A DNA stretch of 40,869 bases, taken from SMWC01 sp963581225. GTDB lineage: Bacteria > Pseudomonadota > Gammaproteobacteria > Steroidobacterales > Rariloculaceae. Positions within the stretch are counted from its first letter, which is position 1. Each line of letters starts with the position of its first letter. The translations under genes were made by a program, and so were the position numbers. Under the pieces are notes generated by a model. It was not told the origin of the DNA and made no database searches. It saw only the letters and a list, made by a program, of their open reading frames with translations. Where the stretch lies: the NCBI GenBank assembly GCA_963581225.1, contig CAUZMW010000004.1, forward strand, positions 1 through 40,869, given 5' to 3'. Of the stretch, positions 1 through 7,204 are shown in pieces.

Positions 1-98
1 GCCCCTCGACCGGTGGCAATCAGGAGTTGCATCAGAAATAACAGTCCGAAGGTGACTGCAGCCCCAATGCCGATGGAAGTAGCGTATCGAGCAATCAT
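1..98 (-). CDS. TonB-family energy transducer, N-terminus only (runs off the window)
   Basis: The ATG at 98 opens 32 codons that continue past the window edge. The visible part has a short basic N-terminus (MIARYATS) followed by one hydrophobic segment (about residues 9-28, GIGAAVTFGLLFLMQLLIA), as expected for the inner-membrane anchor of a TonB protein. It follows two ExbD genes on the same strand after a 63-base gap, which is where tonB sits in DUF3450/ExbB/ExbB/ExbD/TonB clusters. TonB would carry proton-motive energy from the ExbB-ExbD motor to outer-membrane receptors. The periplasmic part that would prove the family is not in the window, so the call rests on the anchor and the neighbours. 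Confidence 0.75.
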   Translation of the reverse strand, partial: MIARYATSIGIGAAVTFGLLFLMQLLIATGRG

Positions 99-161
99 GC
101 GTTCTCCCCGGTGTCTATAAATCTACGAGATCATCCAGAGTCTATCATGAAGCGCATTTTC

Positions 162-572
162 TCAGGGAATGGCTGCGGCAATCGTGACATCGTCGATACC
201 CGCCGCTTTCGCGGCATCCATTACGTTAATTACGAATTCGTTGGCAGCCTCGCCGTCCGCCTGAATGACGACGCCGCCCTCCGGATTCTCCGTATGCAGG
301 CGCTCGATCGCGGCTCTGACGCCTTCAGGGCCCACGCTGCGCTTGTCGACCCAGATCTCGTTCTGTGCGGTGACCGCGATGAAGATACTGCCCTTCTCCG
401 GGATGAATGCTGTCACGGCGGTGGGTCGTGTAATCTGAACGCCGGGATCTTTAACGAAGACGGCCGTCACAATGAAGAAGATCAGCATGATAAACACCAC
501 GTCCAGCATCGGCGTGAGGTTGATCTCTACCTCTTCGTCCTGTTGCAGTTGTTCGATGACCGATTCTCTCAT
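162..572 (-). CDS. exbD: ExbD/TolR-family biopolymer transporter (second copy)
   Basis: 136 residues, the normal ExbD length. A charged cytoplasmic N-terminus (1-16) is followed by INLTPMLDVVFIML and a single membrane helix (about 22-42). Asp24 lies at the position of the proton-carrying Asp of ExbD/TolR. The remainder is a periplasmic domain. A Shine-Dalgarno AAGGA lies 9 bases before the ATG. It is the last motor gene before tonB and lies 37 bases after another ExbD gene, so the operon makes two different ExbD subunits that could form a heterodimer in the ExbB ring. I infer the role from family and neighbours; substrate receptors are not encoded here. Confidence 0.93.
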   Translation of the reverse strand: MRESVIEQLQQDEEVEINLTPMLDVVFIMLIFFIVTAVFVKDPGVQITRPTAVTAFIPEKGSIFIAVTAQNEIWVDKRSVGPEGVRAAIERLHTENPEGGVVIQADGEAANEFVINVMDAAKAAGIDDVTIAAAIP

Positions 573-609
573 AGCTTAAGTCCTTTCCCCGTGTTCGCTT
601 CGCTGGAGA

Positions 610-1023
610 TTATTCCGGTGCCGACGCGATCGAGATATTGAAGACACTGGCTTGACGTGCTGCGTCCATGATCGTCACGAGTGTGTCGGCGCTGGATGCT
701 TTAGCGACCTGAATGACGACTGGCCGGTCCGGATCTTCGGCGTGCATTCTCTCGATATTAGGTCGAACGGCTCGGGCATCAACGATACGATTATCGATCC
801 AGATATCGTCGGTCGAGTCGATGATGACAAGAATCGCACCGTCCTCTTGAACGACCTGAGCTTCATTGTCGTCGGGACGATTGACCTCCAGGCCGGTCTC
901 GCGAATAAACGTCGCGGTGACGATGAAGAAGATCAGCATGATGAACACCACGTCCAGCATCGGCGTGAGATTGATCTCGGCCTCGTCATCTTCGCTTTTT
1001 AAGTTGGCAATGTGCTTTCGCAA
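610..1023 (-). CDS. exbD: ExbD/TolR-family biopolymer transporter (first copy)
   Basis: 137 residues with the same plan as the downstream copy: acidic N-terminus, INLTPMLDVVFIML, membrane helix about 22-42 with Asp24 as the proton-relay residue, then a periplasmic domain. The only sensible start is TTG at 1023. The first in-frame ATG (Met22) lies inside the membrane helix, and AGAGGA lies about 9 bases before the TTG. The two ExbD proteins match closely around the helix but diverge in the periplasmic part, so this is an old duplication rather than a recent copy. It is co-oriented with the ExbB gene 68 bases upstream. Confidence 0.92.
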   Translation of the reverse strand: MRKHIANLKSEDDEAEINLTPMLDVVFIMLIFFIVTATFIRETGLEVNRPDDNEAQVVQEDGAILVIIDSTDDIWIDNRIVDARAVRPNIERMHAEDPDRPVVIQVAKASSADTLVTIMDAARQASVFNISIASAPE

Positions 1024-1091
1024 AACCTTATCCTCTGCACAGTCCCGCCAGGCGCGAGCGTACCTCGTTGTTCAAGGTATTCGCAAGCATC

Positions 1092-1619
1092 CTAGTGGTC
1101 CATGGTCAATTCGTCTTCCAGCGAGGCGGTATTCCGTTTAGCCGTGCGGGTCAGGATGGTAACCAGGAAGACGCCCGAGAGCGCCCCGACCATGCCGGCC
1201 ATCGTCGGAACTGTTGCCCTGGAGACGCCGGCAGCCATCGATCGGGCATTACTCGTGCCCGAGATCGCCATGACTTCAAAGACCGAGATCATACCCGTTA
1301 CCGTGCCCATCAGGCCCAACAATGGGCACAAGGCGACCAGGGTCTGGATCATTGGCAGATTGTAGTCGGCGGCGATCTTGACGCGTGAAATAATCCCGTC
1401 TCGGATCTGGTGGGCGTGCCAGGACTTTCGTTCCGGCCGACTCTCCCACTCAGCAAGGGCGTCCCGCATCAGAGATCTCAGTCCGGTGCGAAAATAGATC
1501 AACCGTTCCAGGATCAAGATCCACAGGATCAGAATGTTGACGCCGATGATGCGTAGTACAGGCCCACCCAATTCCAGGAAATCCCGAATGGCTTCGAAGG
1601 CATCTATCAGAAATTGCAT
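1092..1619 (-). CDS. exbB: MotA/TolQ/ExbB proton-channel family protein
   Basis: 175 residues from the ATG at 1619, which has GGAG 7 bases upstream. A longer reading from 1721 would add 34 basic residues that overlap the upstream gene and look unlike the family. Three hydrophobic segments are seen at about 21-40, 93-117 and 136-156, with the family signature CPLLGLMGTVTGMI (98-111) in the second. It should form the pentameric inner-membrane ring around ExbD helices that uses the proton gradient to energise TonB. It lies between the larger ExbB-like gene and two ExbD genes, all on the minus strand. Confidence 0.92.
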   Translation of the reverse strand: MQFLIDAFEAIRDFLELGGPVLRIIGVNILILWILILERLIYFRTGLRSLMRDALAEWESRPERKSWHAHQIRDGIISRVKIAADYNLPMIQTLVALCPLLGLMGTVTGMISVFEVMAISGTSNARSMAAGVSRATVPTMAGMVGALSGVFLVTILTRTAKRNTASLEDELTMDH

Positions 1620-1683
1620 TGGTTGTCTCCACAAGGATCGTCTCGACGGTTGCCCGCCGAGACTCAATGCCCTGTTCTTGCAC

Positions 1684-3066
1684 TTATGCCGATTGAGTTT
1701 TCTCGGACTGATCCGCGACAATGCCCGCGGTCTGCTCCAGAAGAATCTGCGTGATGGTTTTGCTGCGTCCGCTTACGATTGTGTGCAGCAGGACCGTCGG
1801 GATAGCGACCGTCAGGCCGAGTACCGTCGTCACCAGCGCTTGTGAGATACCGCCGGCCATCGTCTTCGGATCGCCGGTACCGAACAATGTAATGGCCTGG
1901 AAGGTATTGATCATTCCCGTGACGGTGCCCAGAAGGCCCAATAGTGGCGCGACAACTGATATGACCTTGATAAACAAAATGCCGCGCTGCAGCGCGGGTG
2001 TTTCCTTCAGTATCGCCTCGCCGAGTTTCAACTCGAGCGTCTCCGTGTCCGCTTCGCGGTTGTTGTGGTAGACCTGCAATACGCGACCGAGGGCGTTGCC
2101 GTCGGACGGCGTGTTGCTCTCGAGCTGTGCTTTCACCTTGCGTCCGGCGATGGTCAGGCTGATGAGGCGCTCCGCCGACAGCAGAACGCCCAGAATACCT
2201 AAGGCGATAATAACGTAGCCGACGATACCGCCCTGGTTGATTCGTTCCGTGATATTAGGTGTTTCCACCAGCGCCGACAGAATCACGCCGCTGGTCGGGT
2301 CGAGACCGAAACGCACGACGCCACTTCCGGGCGCCGCTCTGACCAGATCGGACGTGCTGCCCGTGAAGCGCCCGCCTTCGGGCTGACGCTGTAGCTCGGA
2401 TAAGGAGTTCGTCTCCGGGTTGTGGCTCAGATAGCGGCCGTCCGCAACGACATTGAATGTGCCGACGCGAATGACGTCCTCGAAGCTCTCCTGTCCATCC
2501 GTGGTAATGACTCGGTAGTCGGGGATCCGCTTGACCTTACCCTGCTCCGTGGCTTCCCGCTGTAATTCGAACCAAAGGCGCTCGATCTCCTCGATGGAGG
2601 CCAGCTGGCTGCTGGAGCCCATTTTTGCTGCGAGATCGGTTAGAAATGTCGCTCGGTCGGGGTATTCGACATTCGTGAACGAATTTTCGAATTGCGCTCT
2701 GGCATCGCCGGCTACCTGTTGCAGGACACCGAAGAGTTCGCGTAACGAACCCAGGCGCGCGTCCAACTGCTCGGTCACGTCGGCGATGAGCAGCTCGTTT
2801 TCCTCGAACGTGGTCTCGAGCTGATCGCTGCGCCGTTCCTGGGCGGCCTGCTCGTTACGACCGTCCTGCAGAAGCTGCTCCTGCTGGGCTTGATTCTGCT
2901 CGAATCTCTGTGTGCGTTCTTCTTCTGCCCGATTATCCGTAGCGCTGCCTTGTGCGACCAGGTCGAGCAGTTGATTGAGAGTCATCTCGTCGTCCTGGGC
3001 CGCTACGGGTCCAGAAACGATGAGTGTGGTCAGCACTGCTACCGGTAGTATGCGAAAGTATTTCAT
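1684..3066 (-). CDS. TtpC-like ExbB protein with periplasmic coiled-coil extension
   Basis: 460 residues. A cleavable-looking signal (1-23, ending PVAAQ) is followed by a Gln/Glu-rich region predicted to be coiled coil (about 25-125), a periplasmic domain, and a C-terminal MotA/TolQ/ExbB unit with membrane segments near 280-300, 365-387 and 407-432 and the motif PLLGLLGTVTGMINTF (374-389). This matches TtpC, the extra motor component of TonB2 systems in Vibrio and Shewanella; the name is from memory of that family. The start codon overlaps the stop of the DUF3450 gene (TAATG), implying translational coupling. The second ExbB gene follows after 64 bases. Confidence 0.9.
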   Translation of the reverse strand: MKYFRILPVAVLTTLIVSGPVAAQDDEMTLNQLLDLVAQGSATDNRAEEERTQRFEQNQAQQEQLLQDGRNEQAAQERRSDQLETTFEENELLIADVTEQLDARLGSLRELFGVLQQVAGDARAQFENSFTNVEYPDRATFLTDLAAKMGSSSQLASIEEIERLWFELQREATEQGKVKRIPDYRVITTDGQESFEDVIRVGTFNVVADGRYLSHNPETNSLSELQRQPEGGRFTGSTSDLVRAAPGSGVVRFGLDPTSGVILSALVETPNITERINQGGIVGYVIIALGILGVLLSAERLISLTIAGRKVKAQLESNTPSDGNALGRVLQVYHNNREADTETLELKLGEAILKETPALQRGILFIKVISVVAPLLGLLGTVTGMINTFQAITLFGTGDPKTMAGGISQALVTTVLGLTVAIPTVLLHTIVSGRSKTITQILLEQTAGIVADQSEKTQSA

Positions 3067-3836
3067 TATCCTTCCTCCGGCGCGGCGATCGGTAACAGCA
3101 GCAAGTCCGGACTGATCTGGTTACGCGCCAGTCTCAGTCCCTGCCGAATCGAGTTGCGGTATTCGTTGCCCAGCACTACCCACTGGCGGTTGCTCTGGTC
3201 CCAGACGCCCGAGTTCACGCCGTCCGGGGTCTGGTAGACCAACGAAACTCGCCCGACCTGCAGAAAATCGACTTCACGATTCGTGCCGCCGATCTCCAGT
3301 TCGCCTGTGTACGCGAAGATGGTACGGCCATAATCGTTCTCGATCTGCCAGGCTTCCATGACCACGCGAAACTTCTCGGCGGCCGTTACGTCCGCTCGGC
3401 CGAGCAAATCGCGGAGACCGACGACTCGCTCACGACGCTCCTCGGCGAGGAACGGAACGTCCAAAGCCACGAAGCGATCCAGGCCATCGATCATCCGTGT
3501 TAACAGCGGCAGAATCTGGCGCTCGATTTCTGTGACGCTGTCGATCGACGTAGCCAGGTTACTGAGTTCCTGCTCCTGATCGGCAATCTGTCGATCGAGG
3601 AGCGTGTTGTACACGATCAGCCCATCGACCTCTTTCATTACCGCTCGGTATTCTTCTACCGTATCTCTGGTTTCCTCAACGATGCCGTCAATGACATTTT
3701 GAGACGCCTGCGCCAGCTGAATGCGACGTTCCTCGGCAGCGACTATCTGATCGACTGCCTGGCCCGCGACAATTTCAGCGGTAAAGATCGCGCCGACTGT
3801 GCTAATTAGAAGCACTCCGTTACGTATCGCTCTCAT
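3066..3836 (-). CDS. DUF3450 family periplasmic protein, first gene of the TonB motor operon
   Basis: 256 residues from the ATG at 3836. GAGGAG lies 5 bases upstream and rules out the GTG two codons earlier. A signal peptide spans about 1-25 (ending EIVAGQA). The mature part is largely helical and acidic, with coiled-coil character over about 30-110, then a small beta-rich C-terminus. DUF3450 proteins are known mainly as the first gene of ttpC-exbB-exbD-tonB operons; their biochemical role is unknown to me. An interaction with the coiled coil of the neighbouring TtpC-like protein is my inference. The stop codon overlaps the start of that gene by one base. Confidence 0.88.
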   Translation of the reverse strand: MRAIRNGVLLISTVGAIFTAEIVAGQAVDQIVAAEERRIQLAQASQNVIDGIVEETRDTVEEYRAVMKEVDGLIVYNTLLDRQIADQEQELSNLATSIDSVTEIERQILPLLTRMIDGLDRFVALDVPFLAEERRERVVGLRDLLGRADVTAAEKFRVVMEAWQIENDYGRTIFAYTGELEIGGTNREVDFLQVGRVSLVYQTPDGVNSGVWDQSNRQWVVLGNEYRNSIRQGLRLARNQISPDLLLLPIAAPEEG

Positions 3837-4047
3837 GCCCACTCCTCAACTTAAATCTAAAACGATCAACTTAAACCAAAATTCCGGGTACCCGGATAAC
3901 GTCTCCGAGTGTCTCGGCTGCCCGTTAAAGATCTTCTACAGGATCTTCTAAAACGCGCGAACACCGACTCCGATCCAAAGTCACATGGACCGCGTGGCGC
4001 CGACGCCGACCGAGGCTAATCTCGACATTGCCCCCAAAGGGCCCTCT

Positions 4048-4075
4048 TTTCCAGGTCAATCGGTCTCTCTATAAT
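4048..4075 (+). promoter_or_regulatory. Candidate sigma-70 promoter in the spacer (possible small RNA promoter)
   Basis: TTTCCA (4048-4053, four of six matches to TTGACA), 16 bases, then a perfect TATAAT at 4070-4075. Transcription would start near 4082, just before the inverted repeat ACGTTC-G-GAACGT. No coding region follows for over 300 bases, so it may drive a noncoding RNA or a very long ilvC leader. Confidence 0.4.
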
Positions 4076-4083
4076 ATTGCCCC

Positions 4084-4096
4084 ACGTTCGGAACGT
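4084..4096. repeat. Inverted repeat ACGTTC-G-GAACGT
   Basis: A perfect 6+1+6 palindrome directly downstream of the TATAAT at 4070. Its position over the expected transcript start suits a repressor operator better than an RNA hairpin, because the loop would be only one base. The binding protein is unknown. Confidence 0.4.
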
Positions 4097-4127
4097 CTAC
4101 GCACTCTTCGTGGGAGCGTCTCCCCAT

Positions 4128-4144
4128 CGGGCACCAGGTGCCCG
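4128..4144. repeat. Inverted repeat CGGGCACC-A-GGTGCCCG
   Basis: A perfect 8+1+8 palindrome in the noncoding spacer. It could be an operator or the tip of a stable RNA stem. It has no T-run after it, so it is not an intrinsic terminator. Confidence 0.45.
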
Positions 4145-4352
4145 GGCGAGAGGATAGCGCGAAACGTTGGACGTGCGCTACAGCCGCGCAATGATAGACG
4201 AAAATTGGTCGCTCGACCCGCCCAGTGCACGCGGGTTGTCCGGCAGCGCTTCGCTCGGTCCCCAGACGCCGATTACTTCTCGGTATAATGACTTTATAAA
4301 CATAGGGTTAGCGAAGGTACCTGATTTATTTTCTAGTATCCAGTTTAAGGCG

Positions 4353-4381
4353 TTGACAATAATGAGTGTTTTCTAGATCAT
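4353..4381 (+). promoter_or_regulatory. Promoter of the ilvC-leu operon
   Basis: A perfect TTGACA (4353-4358), a 17-base spacer, then GATCAT (4376-4381, four of six matches to TATAAT). Transcription would begin near 4388, about 20 bases before the leader-peptide ATG at 4409. This is the spacing expected for an attenuated amino-acid operon. Confidence 0.65.
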
Positions 4382-4408
4382 GCGTGGTTCACAACGTAGC
4401 TGACTGAG

Positions 4409-4480
4409 ATGACCCAAAACCACTACGCGCTGCTCCTTCCCGTACTGCTTAGCTACGGCAGGTGCGGGCGCGTGGGTTGA
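4409..4480 (+). CDS. Leucine-rich leader peptide of the ilvC-leu attenuator
   Basis: A 23-codon reading frame, MTQNHYALLLPVLLSYGRCGRVG. Five leucines and one valine are packed into codons 8-14 (ALLLPVLL), encoded by CTG, CTC, CTT, GTA, CTG and CTT. It sits between a good promoter and an intrinsic terminator upstream of ilvC, exactly as leader peptides do in leu and ilv operons of other Gammaproteobacteria. The frame ends at 4480, 16 bases before the terminator stem. The Shine-Dalgarno is weak (GAG just before the ATG). The peptide itself is presumably not functional; ribosome stalling at the leucine codons would be the sensor. I consider it real because the surrounding RNA segments can pair in the required alternative ways. 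Confidence 0.8.
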   Translation: MTQNHYALLLPVLLSYGRCGRVG

Positions 4481-4508
4481 CGACGATAAACGATGAAAAC
4501 CCCGCACC
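4425..4508 (+). promoter_or_regulatory. Attenuator alternative pairings (segments 1:2 and 2:3)
   Basis: ACGCGC (4425-4430, start of the Leu codons) can pair with GCGCGT (4468-4473), segments 1:2. GGTGCGGG (4461-4468) can pair with CCCGCACC (4501-4508), segments 2:3, which removes the 5' arm of the terminator. A ribosome stalled on codons 8-14 would cover segment 1 and favour 2:3, so transcription continues when charged Leu-tRNA (perhaps also Val-tRNA) is scarce. Confidence 0.75.
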
Positions 4509-4531
4509 CGAAAGGCTGCGGGGTTTTTTTT
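4496..4531 (+). terminator. Intrinsic terminator of the ilvC-leu attenuator (segments 3:4)
   Basis: The stem CCCCGCA (4500-4506) with TGCGGGG (4517-4523) is extended by A-T pairs, has a 10-base loop, and is followed by eight T (4524-4531). It lies 58 bases before the ilvC start, so every ilvC transcript from the TTGACA promoter must pass it. Confidence 0.9.
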
Positions 4532-4588
4532 GAGCCGGGTTTGTGACGAAAATTTAATACTGAATTAAAGAATGACAGGAGTATTGAC

Positions 4589-5575
4589 ATGAAACTCTAT
4601 GTGGAAGCCGATGTTCAACCCGAAGTGCTTAGCGGAGAAGTCATCGCTGTGCTCGGTTACGGTAGTCAGGGCCGTGCCCACGCGATGAATTTACGCGATT
4701 CCGGGTTCGAGGTCTTGATAGGCCTGAGACCGGGCGGCGCGACGACCGCCAAGGCTGAAAACGACGGCTTCGGCGTACTACCGCCCGACGAGGCTGTCGA
4801 TAGCTCCGGTCTCGTTGCGTTCCTGGTTCCGGATATGGTTCAGGGCAAGCTCTACCAGAAGATCGAGCCGAAGCTTAAGAAGAACGCGACGGTATTGTTT
4901 GCGCATGGATTCAACATTCATTACGCTCTCGTCAAGCCGCGCGAGGATCTGGATGTCGTCTTGATCGCTCCAAAGGGGCCGGGCGACCTTGTTCGGCGAC
5001 AGTACGAAGCGGGCCGAGGCGTTCCCTGCCTAGTTGCCGTCGCCCAGGATGCGACCGGCAAGGCGCATGCGCGCGCGCTGGCCTACGCGGACGGCATTGG
5101 CGGCACCCGCGGCGGCGTTCTCGATACCACCTTCGCAGAAGAGACGGAGACCGATCTATTCGGTGAGCAAGCGGTGTTGTGCGGTGGTCTCTCCGAACTC
5201 ATCGTCCGGGGATTCGGGACGCTGGTCGAAGCCGGATATCAACCTGAGGTGGCCTACTTCGAGTGTATGCATGAGGTGAAGCTGATTGTGGATCTGCTCC
5301 ACGAAGGCGGCCTGAAGAAGATGCACGAGTTCGTCAGTGAGACCGCGAAGTACGGCGACCTGACTCAGGGTCCGCGAGTCGTTGACGATCATACCGGCGA
5401 GCGTATGAAGGAAGTCTTGAAAGATATTCAGGACGGTACGTTTGCGAAGAACTGGGTTTCCGAGTACGACGCCGGTCTACCGGAATACAACCGGCTGCTC
5501 GAAGAGGATCTTCATAGCCAGATAGAGACAGTGGGCAAGGAGCTTAGAGGCCGTATGAGCTGGTTGCAGGAGTAA
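4589..5575 (+). CDS. ilvC: Ketol-acid reductoisomerase (class I)
   Basis: 328 residues, typical for the short class I enzyme. It converts acetolactate or acetohydroxybutyrate to the dihydroxy acid, the second common step of valine, leucine and isoleucine synthesis, using NAD(P)H and Mg2+. The Rossmann motif GYGSQG is at 23-28 and the catalytic His in AHGFNIH is His106. The metal ligands Asp189 and Glu193 (TDLFGEQ) and Glu225 (YFEC) are in place. The nucleotide-selecting loop reads LRPGGATTAKA (46-56), with Gly50 where Ser is common. AGGAG lies 8 bases before the ATG. It is the first structural gene after the attenuator; acetolactate synthase genes are not in the window. Confidence 0.97.
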   Translation: MKLYVEADVQPEVLSGEVIAVLGYGSQGRAHAMNLRDSGFEVLIGLRPGGATTAKAENDGFGVLPPDEAVDSSGLVAFLVPDMVQGKLYQKIEPKLKKNATVLFAHGFNIHYALVKPREDLDVVLIAPKGPGDLVRRQYEAGRGVPCLVAVAQDATGKAHARALAYADGIGGTRGGVLDTTFAEETETDLFGEQAVLCGGLSELIVRGFGTLVEAGYQPEVAYFECMHEVKLIVDLLHEGGLKKMHEFVSETAKYGDLTQGPRVVDDHTGERMKEVLKDIQDGTFAKNWVSEYDAGLPEYNRLLEEDLHSQIETVGKELRGRMSWLQE

Positions 5576-5615
5576 TTCGACGGAGGCATAACCTCGAATT
5601 TTGAGGAGAGAAATC

Positions 5616-7187
5616 ATGAACGCAGCGGATGACAAACGAGTCGTCATATTCGACACGACATTGAGAGACGGGGAGCAAGCTCCCGGATGCAGCATGACTC
5701 TCAATGAGAAACTCCGTGTCGCCGCCGCGCTCCGAGAACTCAAGGTGGACATTATCGAGGCGGGGTTTCCCGCGGCTTCCCCGGGCGACTTCGAATCCGT
5801 GCAGACGATCGCGCGAACGATCGAAGGGCCGACCGTCTGCGGGCTGGCGCGATGTAACCCGAAGGATATCAAGCGTGCCTGGGACGCGCTGAAGGATGCG
5901 CCCTCGCCGCGTATTCATGTGTTCGTCGCGACCAGCCAGATCCATCGGGAGCATAAGCTGCAGATGGCGAAGGAAGAGATTATCAGGGTGGCCGTCGACA
6001 GTGTCACGCTGGCTCGATCGATGTGCGAGGACGTCGAGTTCTCGCCCGAAGATGCGGCGCGAACCGAGCCGGAATACCTGGCCGAGGTCGTTCAGGCCGT
6101 GATTGAGGCGGGCGCGACGACCGTGAATATCCCGGATACCGTTGGCTATACGGTGCCGGGGGAATTTTTCGAGTTGTTCCGCTACTTAACGGAAAACGTT
6201 GCGGGGATCGAGCGGATCCGGCTGAGCGCCCACTGTCACGATGATCTGGGCCTGGCGGTCGCCAATAGTCTGGCGGCGGTACAGGCCGGTGCGCGACAGA
6301 TCGAGTGCACGATCAACGGCATCGGTGAACGTGCGGGCAACTGTTCGCTGGAAGAAGTGGTAATGGCCTTGCGAACCCGGCAGGAGTATTTCGGGCTCGA
6401 GACCGGCATTCAGACCCAGCGTCTGTATCCGACAAGCCGTATTGTCGCCAGCGTAACAGGCATGCATACACAACGTAACAAAGCCATCGTTGGGGAGAAT
6501 GCATTTGCTCACGAAGCGGGCATTCACCAACACGGTATGCTCCAGCATCATACGACCTATGAAATTATGCGCCCTGAGGATGTGGGTTTGTTGCGTTCGA
6601 ATCTGGTGTTGGGGAAACACAGCGGGCGCCATGCTTTCAGAGAGCGAGTCGAGCAACTCGGCTTTCAGCTGGATGACGTTGAGCTGAATCGCTGTTTCGA
6701 GGAATTCAAGGAACTCGCCGACCGGAAGAAAGACATGTACGACCGGGATATCGAGGCGATCATCATGAACGTCGATGTCGGTAAAACCGGGCCTTGGACG
6801 ATCGAAGAGCTGCACATCACGGCAGGCACGGGTAGTATCGCTGCGGCAGCGCTGCGTATCAGTCATACCGACGGTCGGGAGCTACGCCAGGCTGCCGACG
6901 GGGACGGCCCGGTTGCCGCCACGTTCCGCGCATTGGAGCAGGCGACCGACGTAGCTCTGGTCCTGAAGAACTTCGAAGTTCACGGTGTCACGGTCGGAGA
7001 CGATGCCCAAGGTGAGGTTACGGTAACCGTCGAATATAATGAGCAGAGTTATCGTGGGCATGCCGTCAGTACCGACATAGTCGAGTCGGCGGCTTTCGCC
7101 TATCTCGAGGTGATTAACCGGGTGCTACGTCATCGTCAAGCGACGGCCCAGGCGGCGAAAAAGAACGTCGCGCTCGGTAATCCGTAA
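5616..7187 (+). CDS. leuA: 2-isopropylmalate synthase
   Basis: 523 residues from the ATG at 5616, which has GAGGAGAG upstream; the in-frame TTG at 5601 lies within that ribosome site. The enzyme condenses 2-oxoisovalerate with acetyl-CoA, the committed step to leucine. The TIM-barrel motif FDTTLRDGEQAPG starts at residue 12, with the metal-binding Asp in TTLRD. Later motifs include SAHCHDDLGLAV, GIGERAGNCSLEE and HEAGIHQHG. The C-terminal third is the regulatory domain that gives leucine feedback in LeuA. It lies 40 bases after ilvC and 17 before ilvE, so flux from 2-oxoisovalerate is split between LeuA and IlvE made from the same mRNA. Confidence 0.97.
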   Translation: MNAADDKRVVIFDTTLRDGEQAPGCSMTLNEKLRVAAALRELKVDIIEAGFPAASPGDFESVQTIARTIEGPTVCGLARCNPKDIKRAWDALKDAPSPRIHVFVATSQIHREHKLQMAKEEIIRVAVDSVTLARSMCEDVEFSPEDAARTEPEYLAEVVQAVIEAGATTVNIPDTVGYTVPGEFFELFRYLTENVAGIERIRLSAHCHDDLGLAVANSLAAVQAGARQIECTINGIGERAGNCSLEEVVMALRTRQEYFGLETGIQTQRLYPTSRIVASVTGMHTQRNKAIVGENAFAHEAGIHQHGMLQHHTTYEIMRPEDVGLLRSNLVLGKHSGRHAFRERVEQLGFQLDDVELNRCFEEFKELADRKKDMYDRDIEAIIMNVDVGKTGPWTIEELHITAGTGSIAAAALRISHTDGRELRQAADGDGPVAATFRALEQATDVALVLKNFEVHGVTVGDDAQGEVTVTVEYNEQSYRGHAVSTDIVESAAFAYLEVINRVLRHRQATAQAAKKNVALGNP

Positions 7188-7204
7188 TTACGAGGATTCA
7201 AGGA

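Larger units (their letters stand above)
3837..4352. other. Long spacer between divergent operons with promoter-like and palindromic elements
   Basis: No convincing gene is seen. The left side is the upstream region of the DUF3450 operon (minus). It carries a 12-base palindrome CCGGGTACCCGG (3883-3894) and two direct copies of GATCTTCTA (3930-3938 and 3942-3950, 12-base period). On the plus strand there are two TATAAT hexamers (4070-4075 and 4284-4289) and strong inverted repeats at 4084-4096 and 4128-4144. An 86-codon open frame over 4028-4288 crosses the first TATAAT and has no recognisable family, so I do not call it. Confidence 0.5.

Noticed and set aside
4028..4288. An 86-codon frame in the spacer before ilvC
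   Set aside because: It runs over a TATAAT promoter and strong palindromes, has no ribosome site, a composition unlike the neighbours and no recognisable family.
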